NCBI GenBank assembly: GCA_024640745.1
Contig: JAHEEL010000078.1
Coordinates: 1-9,833, forward strand
Length of the DNA: 9,833 nt
Source of the DNA: Actinomycetes bacterium
GTDB lineage: Bacteria; Actinomycetota; Acidimicrobiia; Spongiisociales; UBA5794
Reading direction: 5' to 3'
Shown here in pieces: positions 1 to 6,044 of this stretch. Made by a program: the position numbers and the translations under genes. The notes below the pieces were generated by a model that was given only the letters and a program-made list of their open reading frames with translations, had not been told where the DNA came from and ran no database searches. Within the stretch, counting starts at the first letter, position 1. Each line of letters opens with the position of its first letter.

Positions 1-2010
1 GTGTTCCAGGCCGCGTACGCCCGAAGCGCTCCCGTGACCCCGACCGAGGTTGCGCTCACCTCTGCACTGCATGAGGCCATTCACTTGATTGCGACCGACC
101 TCGACGAGGTGCGACCGATCCCAGAATCATGGCTCGCTCATCGCCGCTCGCTCGAGGATGAAGGGACGGAGGCCCCACCGCTTGCCGAGCTCACCTCGTA
201 CGACTGGATCGAGCCGGACACCGAGGCATTCGAAGACGAAGATGTCGACGAGATCTACGACGTGCCCGATCCCGAACCGTCCTCCGGTGCGGTCACCGTC
301 CTCGATGCGCTCAGCACCGTTGCCGGCCCCGCGGCCGAGGCGATGTTCCTCTCGGTCGAGGATGCTCGACAGGAGCGGGCGCACCTCTCCCAGTTCCCCG
401 GGGCCCGTTCCGTGCTCTCCGATCTGTACCGTGCCGCCGTACCCGGCGCCTCGGCGAACGCCCGGCCGCTGGGTCAGTTCGCGCTCGCTTGCTTCCTCAT
501 GGTCGGCGACTACTTCTCACGCGACGACCTCCAGCGCCGCGTCGCACCGCACGTCGCACTCGCGATCGACGACGCCGCTCCCTTCGTCGAGATCGTCCCC
601 GACCTCGACGATCCGTGGGCGGTCGCCGGGGTTGCCCTACAACTCGTCGAAGTCGCGCGCATGCACGGCCTCCTCACGGAGGGAGCCGCAACCAACTCCC
701 CGGTAGGCCGCAAAGGGGAGATGGAGGCGGATCAATCGATGATCGTGGAAGGGGTTGATGCAGTGCGAGTCGTCACCCCGCCGCTTGCCGACCGCGACCG
801 CTACGAGGAGACGCGCCAGGCCGCGCAGACGGTGAGCGCCGAACACGGCAAGCACGGCGATGTCGACCAGGCGGGTGACCCTGCCACCGACCAGCTCATG
901 AAGATCTCAACCGCCCCGACGGTCTATCTCCCCACGGGCCAGGCCGGCAAGCTCGTCGTCGCCGACTTCCCGATCGAGTTCCGGCGGTTTGCCGCGCAGG
1001 GGCGCGACATGCTCGAGACCGCAGCCCGCGAGTGGGGCGTTGCCCAGCGACGGGTATCCGGCGAGCTGTATCCACTCTTCCTCGCCAACCAACGACGCGG
1101 CCTGCGGTCCGGATTCGATGCGGGAGACCTGTCGCCCTACACGCCGCTCCTGCTCGGCGCCGGACTCTACGAGCGCATGTTCGAGCGGCGTGATCTGCCG
1201 AATCGCCGTTCGTACGGCGTCAGCCTGCTCGTCGACGGCTCCGCATCCATGCTGCAACCGCGCGACGTTCGCGCCGGCCGGAAGCGCCCGTGGGCGCTTG
1301 CCGCCGCCACCCTGGGCGCGTGGACCCTTGCACGGCTCTCCGACGAGCTGCAGATCGAATTCGAAGTGGCAATCTTCAATCGGGGCTTTGTCGCCGCTGC
1401 CGGCGATACCGAACGGACGTTCACCGAGCGACGCGGCGCGGCCACCGGCGCCCTGCGACGGAGCCAAGGCGGCTCCGCGGAGCGCCTCACCCGCACCGTC
1501 AACCACTATCTCGTCAAGTCCTTCCCCGCACGCTGGCGCGCCGCCGAAGACACGCTCGCCGGCCTGTTCTGGATGGCCGCGGCTCCCCAGGAGGCAGCGA
1601 AGGAGACCAGGCTCGACCCATCTATGGCGCCACCGATCTCGATGTTCGACAAGGCGGCCAACGTCGACGAATACAACCTCGCCCACGCCGCAGAGCGCCT
1701 GGCGGCCCGCAACGTCTCGCACCGGATCATCGTCGTGCTTGCAGACGGCATGACCCGCGGCTCAGTCGAGGCGCTCGCCGAAACGGCGGTGTCGATCGAG
1801 CGAGGCGGGACCATGGTGCTCGGCATCGGTATCGGCGACGAGACGGTGCAGGCCGCCTACGAACGCAACCAGGTCGTGGAGCAACCGGAGACCCTTGCTG
1901 CGGCGATGGTCGACGGCGTCCGTTCTGCACTCTTCCGGTCGATCGCCGACGAGGGCGGAGAGACCTGGTGGACGCTCGCGACCGAACAACTCACCCACAA
2001 CGCAAACTGA
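1..2010 (+). CDS. CobT/NorD-like VWA-domain protein with N-terminal HExxH motif (probably 5'-partial)
   Basis: This is the VWA partner of the AAA+ ATPase encoded just downstream. Such pairs act as cytoplasmic chelatase- or chaperone-like machines on a client protein. From the first base, 669 residues are readable. A C-terminal VWA domain begins with a MIDAS motif, D412-G-S414-A-S416. It continues with N554-V-D556 before a helix resembling CobT, and a strand ending in A-D582-G-M-T. Residues 24-28 are HEAIH, an HExxH zinc-metallopeptidase-type motif that some CobT-like and DUF2201-like VWA proteins carry near the N-terminus. Residues 30-100 are acidic, and 235-300 look like a low-complexity linker. 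The GTG at base 1 is in frame, but the HExxH lies so close to it that the true start is probably outside the window. The stop overlaps the Shine-Dalgarno sequence of the next gene, suggesting translational coupling. The VWA assignment is firm; the client and any peptidase activity are unknown. Confidence 0.85.
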   Translation: MFQAAYARSAPVTPTEVALTSALHEAIHLIATDLDEVRPIPESWLAHRRSLEDEGTEAPPLAELTSYDWIEPDTEAFEDEDVDEIYDVPDPEPSSGAVTVLDALSTVAGPAAEAMFLSVEDARQERAHLSQFPGARSVLSDLYRAAVPGASANARPLGQFALACFLMVGDYFSRDDLQRRVAPHVALAIDDAAPFVEIVPDLDDPWAVAGVALQLVEVARMHGLLTEGAATNSPVGRKGEMEADQSMIVEGVDAVRVVTPPLADRDRYEETRQAAQTVSAEHGKHGDVDQAGDPATDQLMKISTAPTVYLPTGQAGKLVVADFPIEFRRFAAQGRDMLETAAREWGVAQRRVSGELYPLFLANQRRGLRSGFDAGDLSPYTPLLLGAGLYERMFERRDLPNRRSYGVSLLVDGSASMLQPRDVRAGRKRPWALAAATLGAWTLARLSDELQIEFEVAIFNRGFVAAAGDTERTFTERRGAATGALRRSQGGSAERLTRTVNHYLVKSFPARWRAAEDTLAGLFWMAAAPQEAAKETRLDPSMAPPISMFDKAANVDEYNLAHAAERLAARNVSHRIIVVLADGMTRGSVEALAETAVSIERGGTMVLGIGIGDETVQAAYERNQVVEQPETLAAAMVDGVRSALFRSIADEGGETWWTLATEQLTHNAN

Positions 2011-2017
2011 GGAGACC

Positions 2018-3010
2018 ATGGCAAAGACCGTCACGTTCGAAGACCCGCTCGGGATCGGGCCACCGATCTCCCTCGAGAAGGCAACAGTTCCTTCCGATCT
2101 GCCGGACGCCGAGGTGCGCATCGGCCACATCCCGGTCGCCGATCCCTACTACGTCGACCTCGGCATGCTGTACCGGCTCGCCGCCCTCGAACAGGTGCGC
2201 CAGCGCCGCTTCTCCGAGATCGCCCTCCACCTCGCCCTTCGCGGACACATGGGAACCGGGAAGGACCACGATCTCGAGCAATTCGCCGCACTGCTCGGCT
2301 TCCCCTACTACCGCATACCGCTCACCGGCGAGGTACGCGACATCACCCTCATCGGCTCGGTCAAGCTCCACGGCGACGGCAAGGGCGGCACCGAGAGCCG
2401 CTGGCAGGACGGTGATATCACCCGCGCGCTTCGCGGACCTGCGCTCGTGAATCTCTCCGAGTTGAACGCCGCCGGTGCCGAGACCTTGTTCGCGCTCCAC
2501 GGCCTGCTCGACCGCCACCAGGCACTCGAACTCCAGACCGGGGAGATGGTCAGGCTCCGCGACGACGTGCGAATCTTCGGAACCCTCAATCCGACGGATC
2601 TCCGCGACTACGCCGGGACGCAAACACTGAACAAGGCATTCGCGGACCGGTGGATCATCTGGGAGAAGGAGTTCCCGGCCGAGGACGATCTGCGGGTGAT
2701 GATCGAACGACGCCATCCGACGCTCTCGGTCGAGATCGTCGAACTCATGGCGAAGCTCGCCGTCGAGATCAACGAGTCGTTCGTGTCCGGCGATTCGCGG
2801 ACCCGCGTCGAAACGCCGATGAGCTTGCGGACCGTCCTCGATCGGATCCCCGCAGGCCTCGACATGTACGCCGCTGCAGAGGACCCGCTGCGCCGGTCGT
2901 GGGATGAGTTCGTCCTGCCCCACATCGATCCGTACGATCGCGATCACTATGAAACGGTCTGGGCGGCCGTCGTGCGACGTGGGCCGGCCGGCCGGCCCTT
3001 CTCGGAATAG
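2018..3010 (+). CDS. CobS/MoxR-like AAA+ ATPase with atypical Walker A and Walker B residues
   Basis: A 330-residue AAA+ ATPase of the MoxR/CobS (AAA_5) type, expected to form a hexameric ring that uses ATP to remodel a client together with the VWA protein. Visible elements are Walker A G76-HMGT-G81-K82-D83, Walker B ending N145-L-S147-E148-L-N150, sensor 1 around G188-T-L-N191-P, an arginine-finger-like AFADR211W, and a sensor-2-like segment near R271. Walker A normally ends GK[S/T] and Walker B normally reads DE, but here the residues are D83 and S147. The catalytic Glu, Lys, sensor Asn and finger Arg are kept, so the protein does not look like a decayed ATPase. The ATG at 2018 was chosen because GGAG at 2011-2014 precedes it, although with an unusually short 3-nt spacing, and because the sequence upstream in this frame lies inside the VWA gene. 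It lies 7 bp after the VWA stop and 10 bp before yajQ, so the three are likely co-transcribed. Not a convincing CobS, because no CobN is present. Confidence 0.87.
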   Translation: MAKTVTFEDPLGIGPPISLEKATVPSDLPDAEVRIGHIPVADPYYVDLGMLYRLAALEQVRQRRFSEIALHLALRGHMGTGKDHDLEQFAALLGFPYYRIPLTGEVRDITLIGSVKLHGDGKGGTESRWQDGDITRALRGPALVNLSELNAAGAETLFALHGLLDRHQALELQTGEMVRLRDDVRIFGTLNPTDLRDYAGTQTLNKAFADRWIIWEKEFPAEDDLRVMIERRHPTLSVEIVELMAKLAVEINESFVSGDSRTRVETPMSLRTVLDRIPAGLDMYAAAEDPLRRSWDEFVLPHIDPYDRDHYETVWAAVVRRGPAGRPFSE

Positions 3011-3020
3011 GAGACAACCC

Positions 3021-3506
3021 ATGCCGTCATTCGACATCGTTTCCCAGGTAGACCTTCAGGAGGTCCGCAACGCCGTCGATCAGTCGATGCGCGAGGTCGT
3101 CAATCGCTACGACTTCAAGGGCACCGACACCACGATCGCACTTGCCGACGATGGGATCACCGTCGAGTCGGCCACCGACCACCGCGTCGAAGCAGCGATC
3201 GACGTGCTCAAGACCAAGCTCGTGAAGCGCAAAGTATCGTTGAAGGCAATCTCCGGCGGCGAGATCAAACCGGTCGGCGGTGGCCGCGCCCGGGCAGACT
3301 TCACGCTGAATCAAGGCATCAGCCAGGACGACGCCAGGGCCCTGGCGAAGGACATCCGCGATATGAAGCTGAAGGTCCAGGCGCAGATCCAGGGCGATCA
3401 GCTGCGCGTCCAGGGCAAGAAACGCGACGATCTGCAGGCCGTCATCGCCGAGATCAAAGCTCTCGACTTCCGCGTCCCCCTGCAATTCGTGAACTACCGC
3501 GATTGA
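3021..3506 (+). CDS. yajQ: YajQ-family nucleotide-binding protein
   Basis: A 161-residue cytoplasmic protein matching the YajQ family over its whole length; the E. coli protein is about the same size. The family has two ferredoxin-like domains and members have been reported to bind cyclic di-GMP and other nucleotides. The diagnostic features are the start MPSFDIVSQVDLQEV, the RYDFKGT motif at residues 29-35, the central run of KxKxVKRKVSLKAI type near residues 68-80, and an ending in FVNYRD. The ATG follows AGGAG (3009-3013), which overlaps the stop of the ATPase gene, with 7 nt spacing, so the start is well supported. It appears to be the third gene of the VWA-ATPase transcript. The association may be chance, since YajQ is widespread and its partners vary. 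Family assignment is secure; the ligand in this organism is unknown. Confidence 0.95.
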   Translation: MPSFDIVSQVDLQEVRNAVDQSMREVVNRYDFKGTDTTIALADDGITVESATDHRVEAAIDVLKTKLVKRKVSLKAISGGEIKPVGGGRARADFTLNQGISQDDARALAKDIRDMKLKVQAQIQGDQLRVQGKKRDDLQAVIAEIKALDFRVPLQFVNYRD

Positions 3507-3507
3507 C

Positions 3508-3549
3508 AGACCCGAGACAAGAGACCCGAGACAAGAGACAAGAGACCAG
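3508..3549. repeat. Six tandem 7-bp AGACNNG repeats filling the yajQ-hydrolase gap
   Basis: Six consecutive 7-bp units occupy the gap between yajQ and the isochorismatase-family gene: AGACCCG, AGACAAG, AGACCCG, AGACAAG, AGACAAG, AGACCAG. The first starts one base after the yajQ stop, and the last runs directly into the AGGAG ribosome binding site at 3550-3554. The tract contains no T, so its RNA would be essentially unstructured. The same unit recurs at 4151-4249. Confidence 0.9.
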
Positions 3550-3554
3550 AGGAG
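3550..3554 (+). promoter_or_regulatory. Shine-Dalgarno site for the isochorismatase-family gene
   Basis: AGGAG lies 7 nt before the ATG at 3562 and abuts the last 7-bp repeat unit. It fixes the start codon and shows that the repeat tract ends exactly at the translation signal. Confidence 0.75.
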
Positions 3555-3561
3555 CTACAAA

Positions 3562-4113
3562 ATGAAGACCGCTCTCGTCGTCCTCGACATGCTGAACGAC
3601 TTCGTCGATGGGACTTTGGCCAATCCGGCCGCCGAGCCGATCATTGGGACGATCGACCGACTTGCCGGCGCCGCCCGTAGTCGTGACGACTGGGTCGTCG
3701 TCTACGCCAACGACGCGCACCAGCCAGGCGACATCGAGTTCGAGGTGTTCGGCGAGCACGCCCTCGCCGGGTCGCCGGGCGCCCAAGTCGTCCCCGGCCT
3801 CACGCCGGAGGGCGATGACATCGTGGTGCCGAAGCGGTTCTACTCGGCATTCACCGATACGGACCTCGATGCCACGTGCCGGGTGCACAACATCGGGAAG
3901 ATGGTGATCGTGGGCCAGCACACCAACTGCTGCTGTCGACACACCACCTACGACGCCTTCCTCCGGGGTATCGAGGTCGCCGTCGTCTCCGACGCAACGT
4001 GCATGTTCGAGCCGATGACCGGCGACCGCTACGACGACGCTCAGGAACACGCACTCGAATACCTGGCAACGTTCTACAACTCACAAGTCCTCGAGTCCAC
4101 CGACCTGCTCTAG
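3562..4113 (+). CDS. Isochorismatase-family cysteine hydrolase (nicotinamidase-like)
   Basis: A 183-residue enzyme of the isochorismatase superfamily, whose members hydrolyse amides (for example nicotinamide or N-carbamoyl compounds) or the enol ether of isochorismate through a Cys-Asp-Lys triad. The triad is visible: D9 in the first strand (ALVVLDMLNDF), K91 in VVPKRFYSAF, and C124 in the cluster T121-N-C-C-C125. The nucleophile strand VIVGQHTNCCC matches the usual VxGxxTDxCV pattern. Having three adjacent cysteines is unusual, but only the middle one aligns with the nucleophile. The length is typical for the family. The start follows AGGAG with good spacing. The gene is flanked on both sides by AGACNNN repeat arrays and may be read through from yajQ. 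The substrate cannot be assigned: there is no NAD or siderophore gene nearby. Confidence 0.92.
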   Translation: MKTALVVLDMLNDFVDGTLANPAAEPIIGTIDRLAGAARSRDDWVVVYANDAHQPGDIEFEVFGEHALAGSPGAQVVPGLTPEGDDIVVPKRFYSAFTDTDLDATCRVHNIGKMVIVGQHTNCCCRHTTYDAFLRGIEVAVVSDATCMFEPMTGDRYDDAQEHALEYLATFYNSQVLESTDLL

Positions 4114-4150
4114 TCGCGCCGACGGGCCGTCTCGTAGGTCTTTGCCTCCC

Positions 4151-4199
4151 AGACCCGAGACTCGAGACGCTAGACCCGAGACGCTAGACCCGAGACAGC
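4151..4199. repeat. Seven tandem 7-bp AGACNNN units, forward half of an inverted array
   Basis: Seven 7-bp units in register: AGACCCG, AGACTCG, AGACGCT, AGACCCG, AGACGCT, AGACCCG, AGACAGC. They begin 37 bp after the stop of the isochorismatase-family gene. They are the same unit as the tract at 3508-3549 but more varied in the last three bases. An 8-bp spacer separates them from a reverse-oriented half. Confidence 0.9.
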
Positions 4200-4207
4200 C
4201 CATCGGC

Positions 4208-4249
4208 CGTGTCCCTTGTCTCGTGTCTCGTGTCTCGTGTCTTTCGTCT
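4208..4249. repeat. Six 7-bp units in reverse orientation, second half of the inverted array
   Basis: Reading CGTGTCC, CTTGTCT, CGTGTCT, CGTGTCT, CGTGTCT, TTCGTCT, these are reverse complements of the AGACNNN unit. With 4151-4199 they form an inverted pair about an 8-bp centre. Folding the transcript pairs each AGAC with a GTCT core in 7-nt register, giving a long, bulged stem of about 40 positions. It could act as a transcription terminator or RNA-stabilising hairpin, although there is no clear T-run after it. Confidence 0.88.
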
Positions 4250-4259
4250 CCCTTGGTCG

Positions 4260-5180
4260 GTGGCGTACGCGGTTGCTTCAGTCGATACGACGACGTTGAC
4301 GACGGATCGGATTGAGCAGACGCTGCTCGAGGGTGAGGCGATCATCGCCGGCGTCCGTGCTGCGCAGATGCGGCTGGTCCGTGAGATCGACCGGCGGCAA
4401 ACCCCCATGGCGGATGGGTGCCGGTCGTTGGCGGAGTGGGTGACCGGGCGGCTCGATGTCGCCCCCGACACGACGTTGGTGACCGCGGCGCGGAGGCATC
4501 GCATCTCGACGGGGAAGGAACGCGAGTCGTTCGAGCGTCGCTATGTGGTGGTCCAGGCGAACTTGGACGCGTCGTCGTGGCGGATCCACGGCGAACTCCC
4601 CGCCACTGCGGGGCGGGTCTTGGTCGACGCGTTGGACCACAAGGCCGACACCCTCCCGCAGAACCCGGAGCATCTCGCCACGAGGGGGATGCGGTGGGCG
4701 GATGCGCTGTGGGCGATCAGCCTCGACACCCTCACCGGCAGCGACGGCGCCAGCATCGACACGCACAGCCCGTTGGTGTCGGCCTTCGTCAACGCGTCGG
4801 CTGCCGCCGCAACCAACGGCGAAGCCGGCGTCACCGTCGAAGCCGGACCCCAACTCGGACCCGCCGCGCTCCAAGGCATCCTCTGCGACGGGTTCGTCGA
4901 GGTCGCCGCCACCACCCAAGACGGGATCCCGCTCGCTTACGGACACCGCAGCCGGGTGATCCCGCCGCGGCTGCGCCGGGCGATCCTGCACCGCGACGGC
5001 GCCGCCTGCACCATCGAAGGCTGCACCAGCCGGTATCGGCTCCAGATCCACCACATCACCTCCTGGGCCGACGGTGGCCACACCGACCCGGCGGACCTCA
5101 CCACCGTCTGCTGGTTCCACCACCACATCGCCATCCACGGCCACGGCCTCACCCGACCCCCCAACCACAGCCCACCCTGA
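4260..5180 (+). CDS. DUF222/HNH endonuclease-like protein (13E12 type), apparently shortened
   Basis: A protein of the DUF222-HNH family (named after the mycobacterial 13E12 repeat proteins), abundant in actinobacteria and of unknown biological role. With the GTG at 4260 it has 306 residues. The C-terminal HNH domain is complete: C250 and C255 (CTIEGC), SRYRLQIHH265, GGHTDPADL, and C284-W-F-H-H-H. The N-terminal part has typical DUF222 helices (residues 20-62). The sequence then passes at about residues 75-90 directly to the RxxSxxxERESFERRYVVVQANLD segment, which in the family usually follows a further helical stretch of roughly 80-100 residues, so an internal deletion is likely. I rejected the upstream GTG at 4209 because its extra 17 residues are translated repeat DNA. 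No Shine-Dalgarno sequence is seen at 4260. Nuclease activity is inferred from motifs only. Confidence 0.85.
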   Translation: MAYAVASVDTTTLTTDRIEQTLLEGEAIIAGVRAAQMRLVREIDRRQTPMADGCRSLAEWVTGRLDVAPDTTLVTAARRHRISTGKERESFERRYVVVQANLDASSWRIHGELPATAGRVLVDALDHKADTLPQNPEHLATRGMRWADALWAISLDTLTGSDGASIDTHSPLVSAFVNASAAAATNGEAGVTVEAGPQLGPAALQGILCDGFVEVAATTQDGIPLAYGHRSRVIPPRLRRAILHRDGAACTIEGCTSRYRLQIHHITSWADGGHTDPADLTTVCWFHHHIAIHGHGLTRPPNHSPP

Positions 5181-5217
5181 CCAACCACCACCATCCAACA
5201 CACACCACCCACCCACC
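5155..5217 (+). terminator. C/A-rich, G-poor tract, candidate Rho-utilisation region
   Basis: From the last codons of the HNH gene to 5217, the plus strand is almost entirely C and A. There is no G between 5180 and 5217 and only one T there. C-rich, G-poor, unstructured RNA just after a stop codon is what Rho binding sites look like. No hairpin terminator is seen in the same gap. This is a compositional inference. Confidence 0.35.
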
Positions 5218-5231
5218 GGAAGCGACCCGGA

Positions 5232-5237
5232 TACGCT
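5232..5237 (+). promoter_or_regulatory. Candidate -10 element for a leaderless tam transcript
   Basis: TACGCT fits TANNNT and ends 6 nt before the ATG of tam, so transcription could begin at or next to the start codon. No Shine-Dalgarno sequence precedes that ATG, and no -35 hexamer is recognisable. Confidence 0.4.
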
Positions 5238-5243
5238 ATCGAC

Positions 5244-6044
5244 ATGTCGTGGGACCCCGACCGCTATCTCCGGTTTGCGAGCCACCGGACCCGTCCGGGA
5301 ATCGAGCTCCTTGCTCGGATTCCCGACATCGATGCTCGCCGAATCGTCGACCTCGGCTGCGGCACGGGCGACCTCACCGTCCTGCTCACGCAACGATGGC
5401 CAGACGCGCAGGTCATCGGCATCGATTCGTCACCCGACATGGTCGATCGAGCGCGCTCGCATCACTCGAGCGGAACGTGGAGCGTCGAGGACATCTCGAC
5501 GTGGGCTTCCGATGCGCCCCTCGACGTGATCTACTCGAACGCGGCCCTCCACTGGATCGACGATCATCGCTCACTGTTCCGGCGGCTTCGATCGTATGTG
5601 TCGGATCGCGGCGTGTTTGCCGCGCAGATGCCCGACAACTGGGCGGAACCAACGCACCGGATCCCGGCCGAGGTGCTCGACTCTGGTGGCTGGCCGGATG
5701 CGGCCCGGAGCGCTCTCCTCCGCGACCGTCTCTCTACGGTTGACGACTACGTGCGCTGGCTCCAGCCGGCGGCGGTGGACGCATGGCGCACGACGTACTA
5801 CCACCGGCTCAGCGGAGAAGACCCCGTCTGGACGTGGGTCACCGGGTCGATCCTGCGACCGGTACTTGATCGCCTCACCCCGGCGCAGCGGGAACGATTC
5901 GCCGGCGAGTGCCGAGAACGGTACCGGGTGGCCTACCCACCCGACCACAACAGCTCCGTCACGCTCCCGTTCAGTCGGTTGTTCCTCGTCGCGCACTCGA
6001 CGGGGCGGACGAAACCCAGCGGGCCCGGCTACTCCAGTACGTAG
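5244..6044 (+). CDS. tam: Trans-aconitate 2-methyltransferase
   Basis: An S-adenosylmethionine-dependent enzyme that methylates trans-aconitate, the spontaneous isomer of cis-aconitate that inhibits aconitase. It works as a cytoplasmic damage-control enzyme of the citric acid cycle. The 266 residues resemble E. coli Tam (252 residues) from end to end. The opening reads WDPDRYLRFASHRTRPGIELLARIP. The SAM motif is VDLGCGTG (35-42), followed by the acidic D61 loop and SNAALHW (98-104). The family signatures QMPDNW (128-133) and WRTTYYH (181-187) are present, as is RLFLVA near residue 250. About 15 extra C-terminal residues run into the convergent asnA gene, overlapping its last 16 bp. The ATG at 5244 aligns with the family N-terminus; it has no Shine-Dalgarno sequence and a TANNNT element 6 nt upstream. 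The identification is strong. Confidence 0.93.
   Translation: MSWDPDRYLRFASHRTRPGIELLARIPDIDARRIVDLGCGTGDLTVLLTQRWPDAQVIGIDSSPDMVDRARSHHSSGTWSVEDISTWASDAPLDVIYSNAALHWIDDHRSLFRRLRSYVSDRGVFAAQMPDNWAEPTHRIPAEVLDSGGWPDAARSALLRDRLSTVDDYVRWLQPAAVDAWRTTYYHRLSGEDPVWTWVTGSILRPVLDRLTPAQRERFAGECRERYRVAYPPDHNSSVTLPFSRLFLVAHSTGRTKPSGPGYSST

Noticed and set aside
907..1722. Long minus-strand reading frame inside the VWA gene
   Set aside because: High-G+C DNA gives long antisense frames; the translation resembles no family and the plus strand encodes a clear VWA domain.
2018..3010. Treating the ATPase gene as a pseudogene because of its Walker motifs
   Set aside because: The frame is intact, and the catalytic Glu, Lys, sensor Asn and arginine finger are kept, which does not fit random decay.
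1..3010. Calling the VWA and AAA+ genes cobaltochelatase CobT and CobS
   Set aside because: No CobN or other cobalamin gene is visible and the ATPase has non-CobS Walker motifs; only family-level resemblance is supported.
1991..3037. Long minus-strand reading frame opposite the AAA+ ATPase
   Set aside because: It is a shadow of a well-supported gene and has no recognisable motif.
4121..4131. Palindrome GACGGGCCGTC after the isochorismatase-family gene as a terminator
   Set aside because: The arms are separated by a single base, so no stable RNA hairpin can form, and there is no T-run.
3508..4249. Possible CRISPR array
   Set aside because: The repeats are 7 bp with no unique spacers, and no cas gene is present; they are simple tandem repeats.
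4209..4259. Upstream GTG start for the DUF222-HNH gene
   Set aside because: The added 17 residues are encoded by the reverse half of the 7-bp array and do not resemble the family N-terminus; GTG at 4260 fits better.
4418..5743. Long plus-strand frame across the HNH and tam genes
   Set aside because: Its product is dominated by Arg, Pro and His, typical of an out-of-frame translation, and it crosses two well-supported genes.
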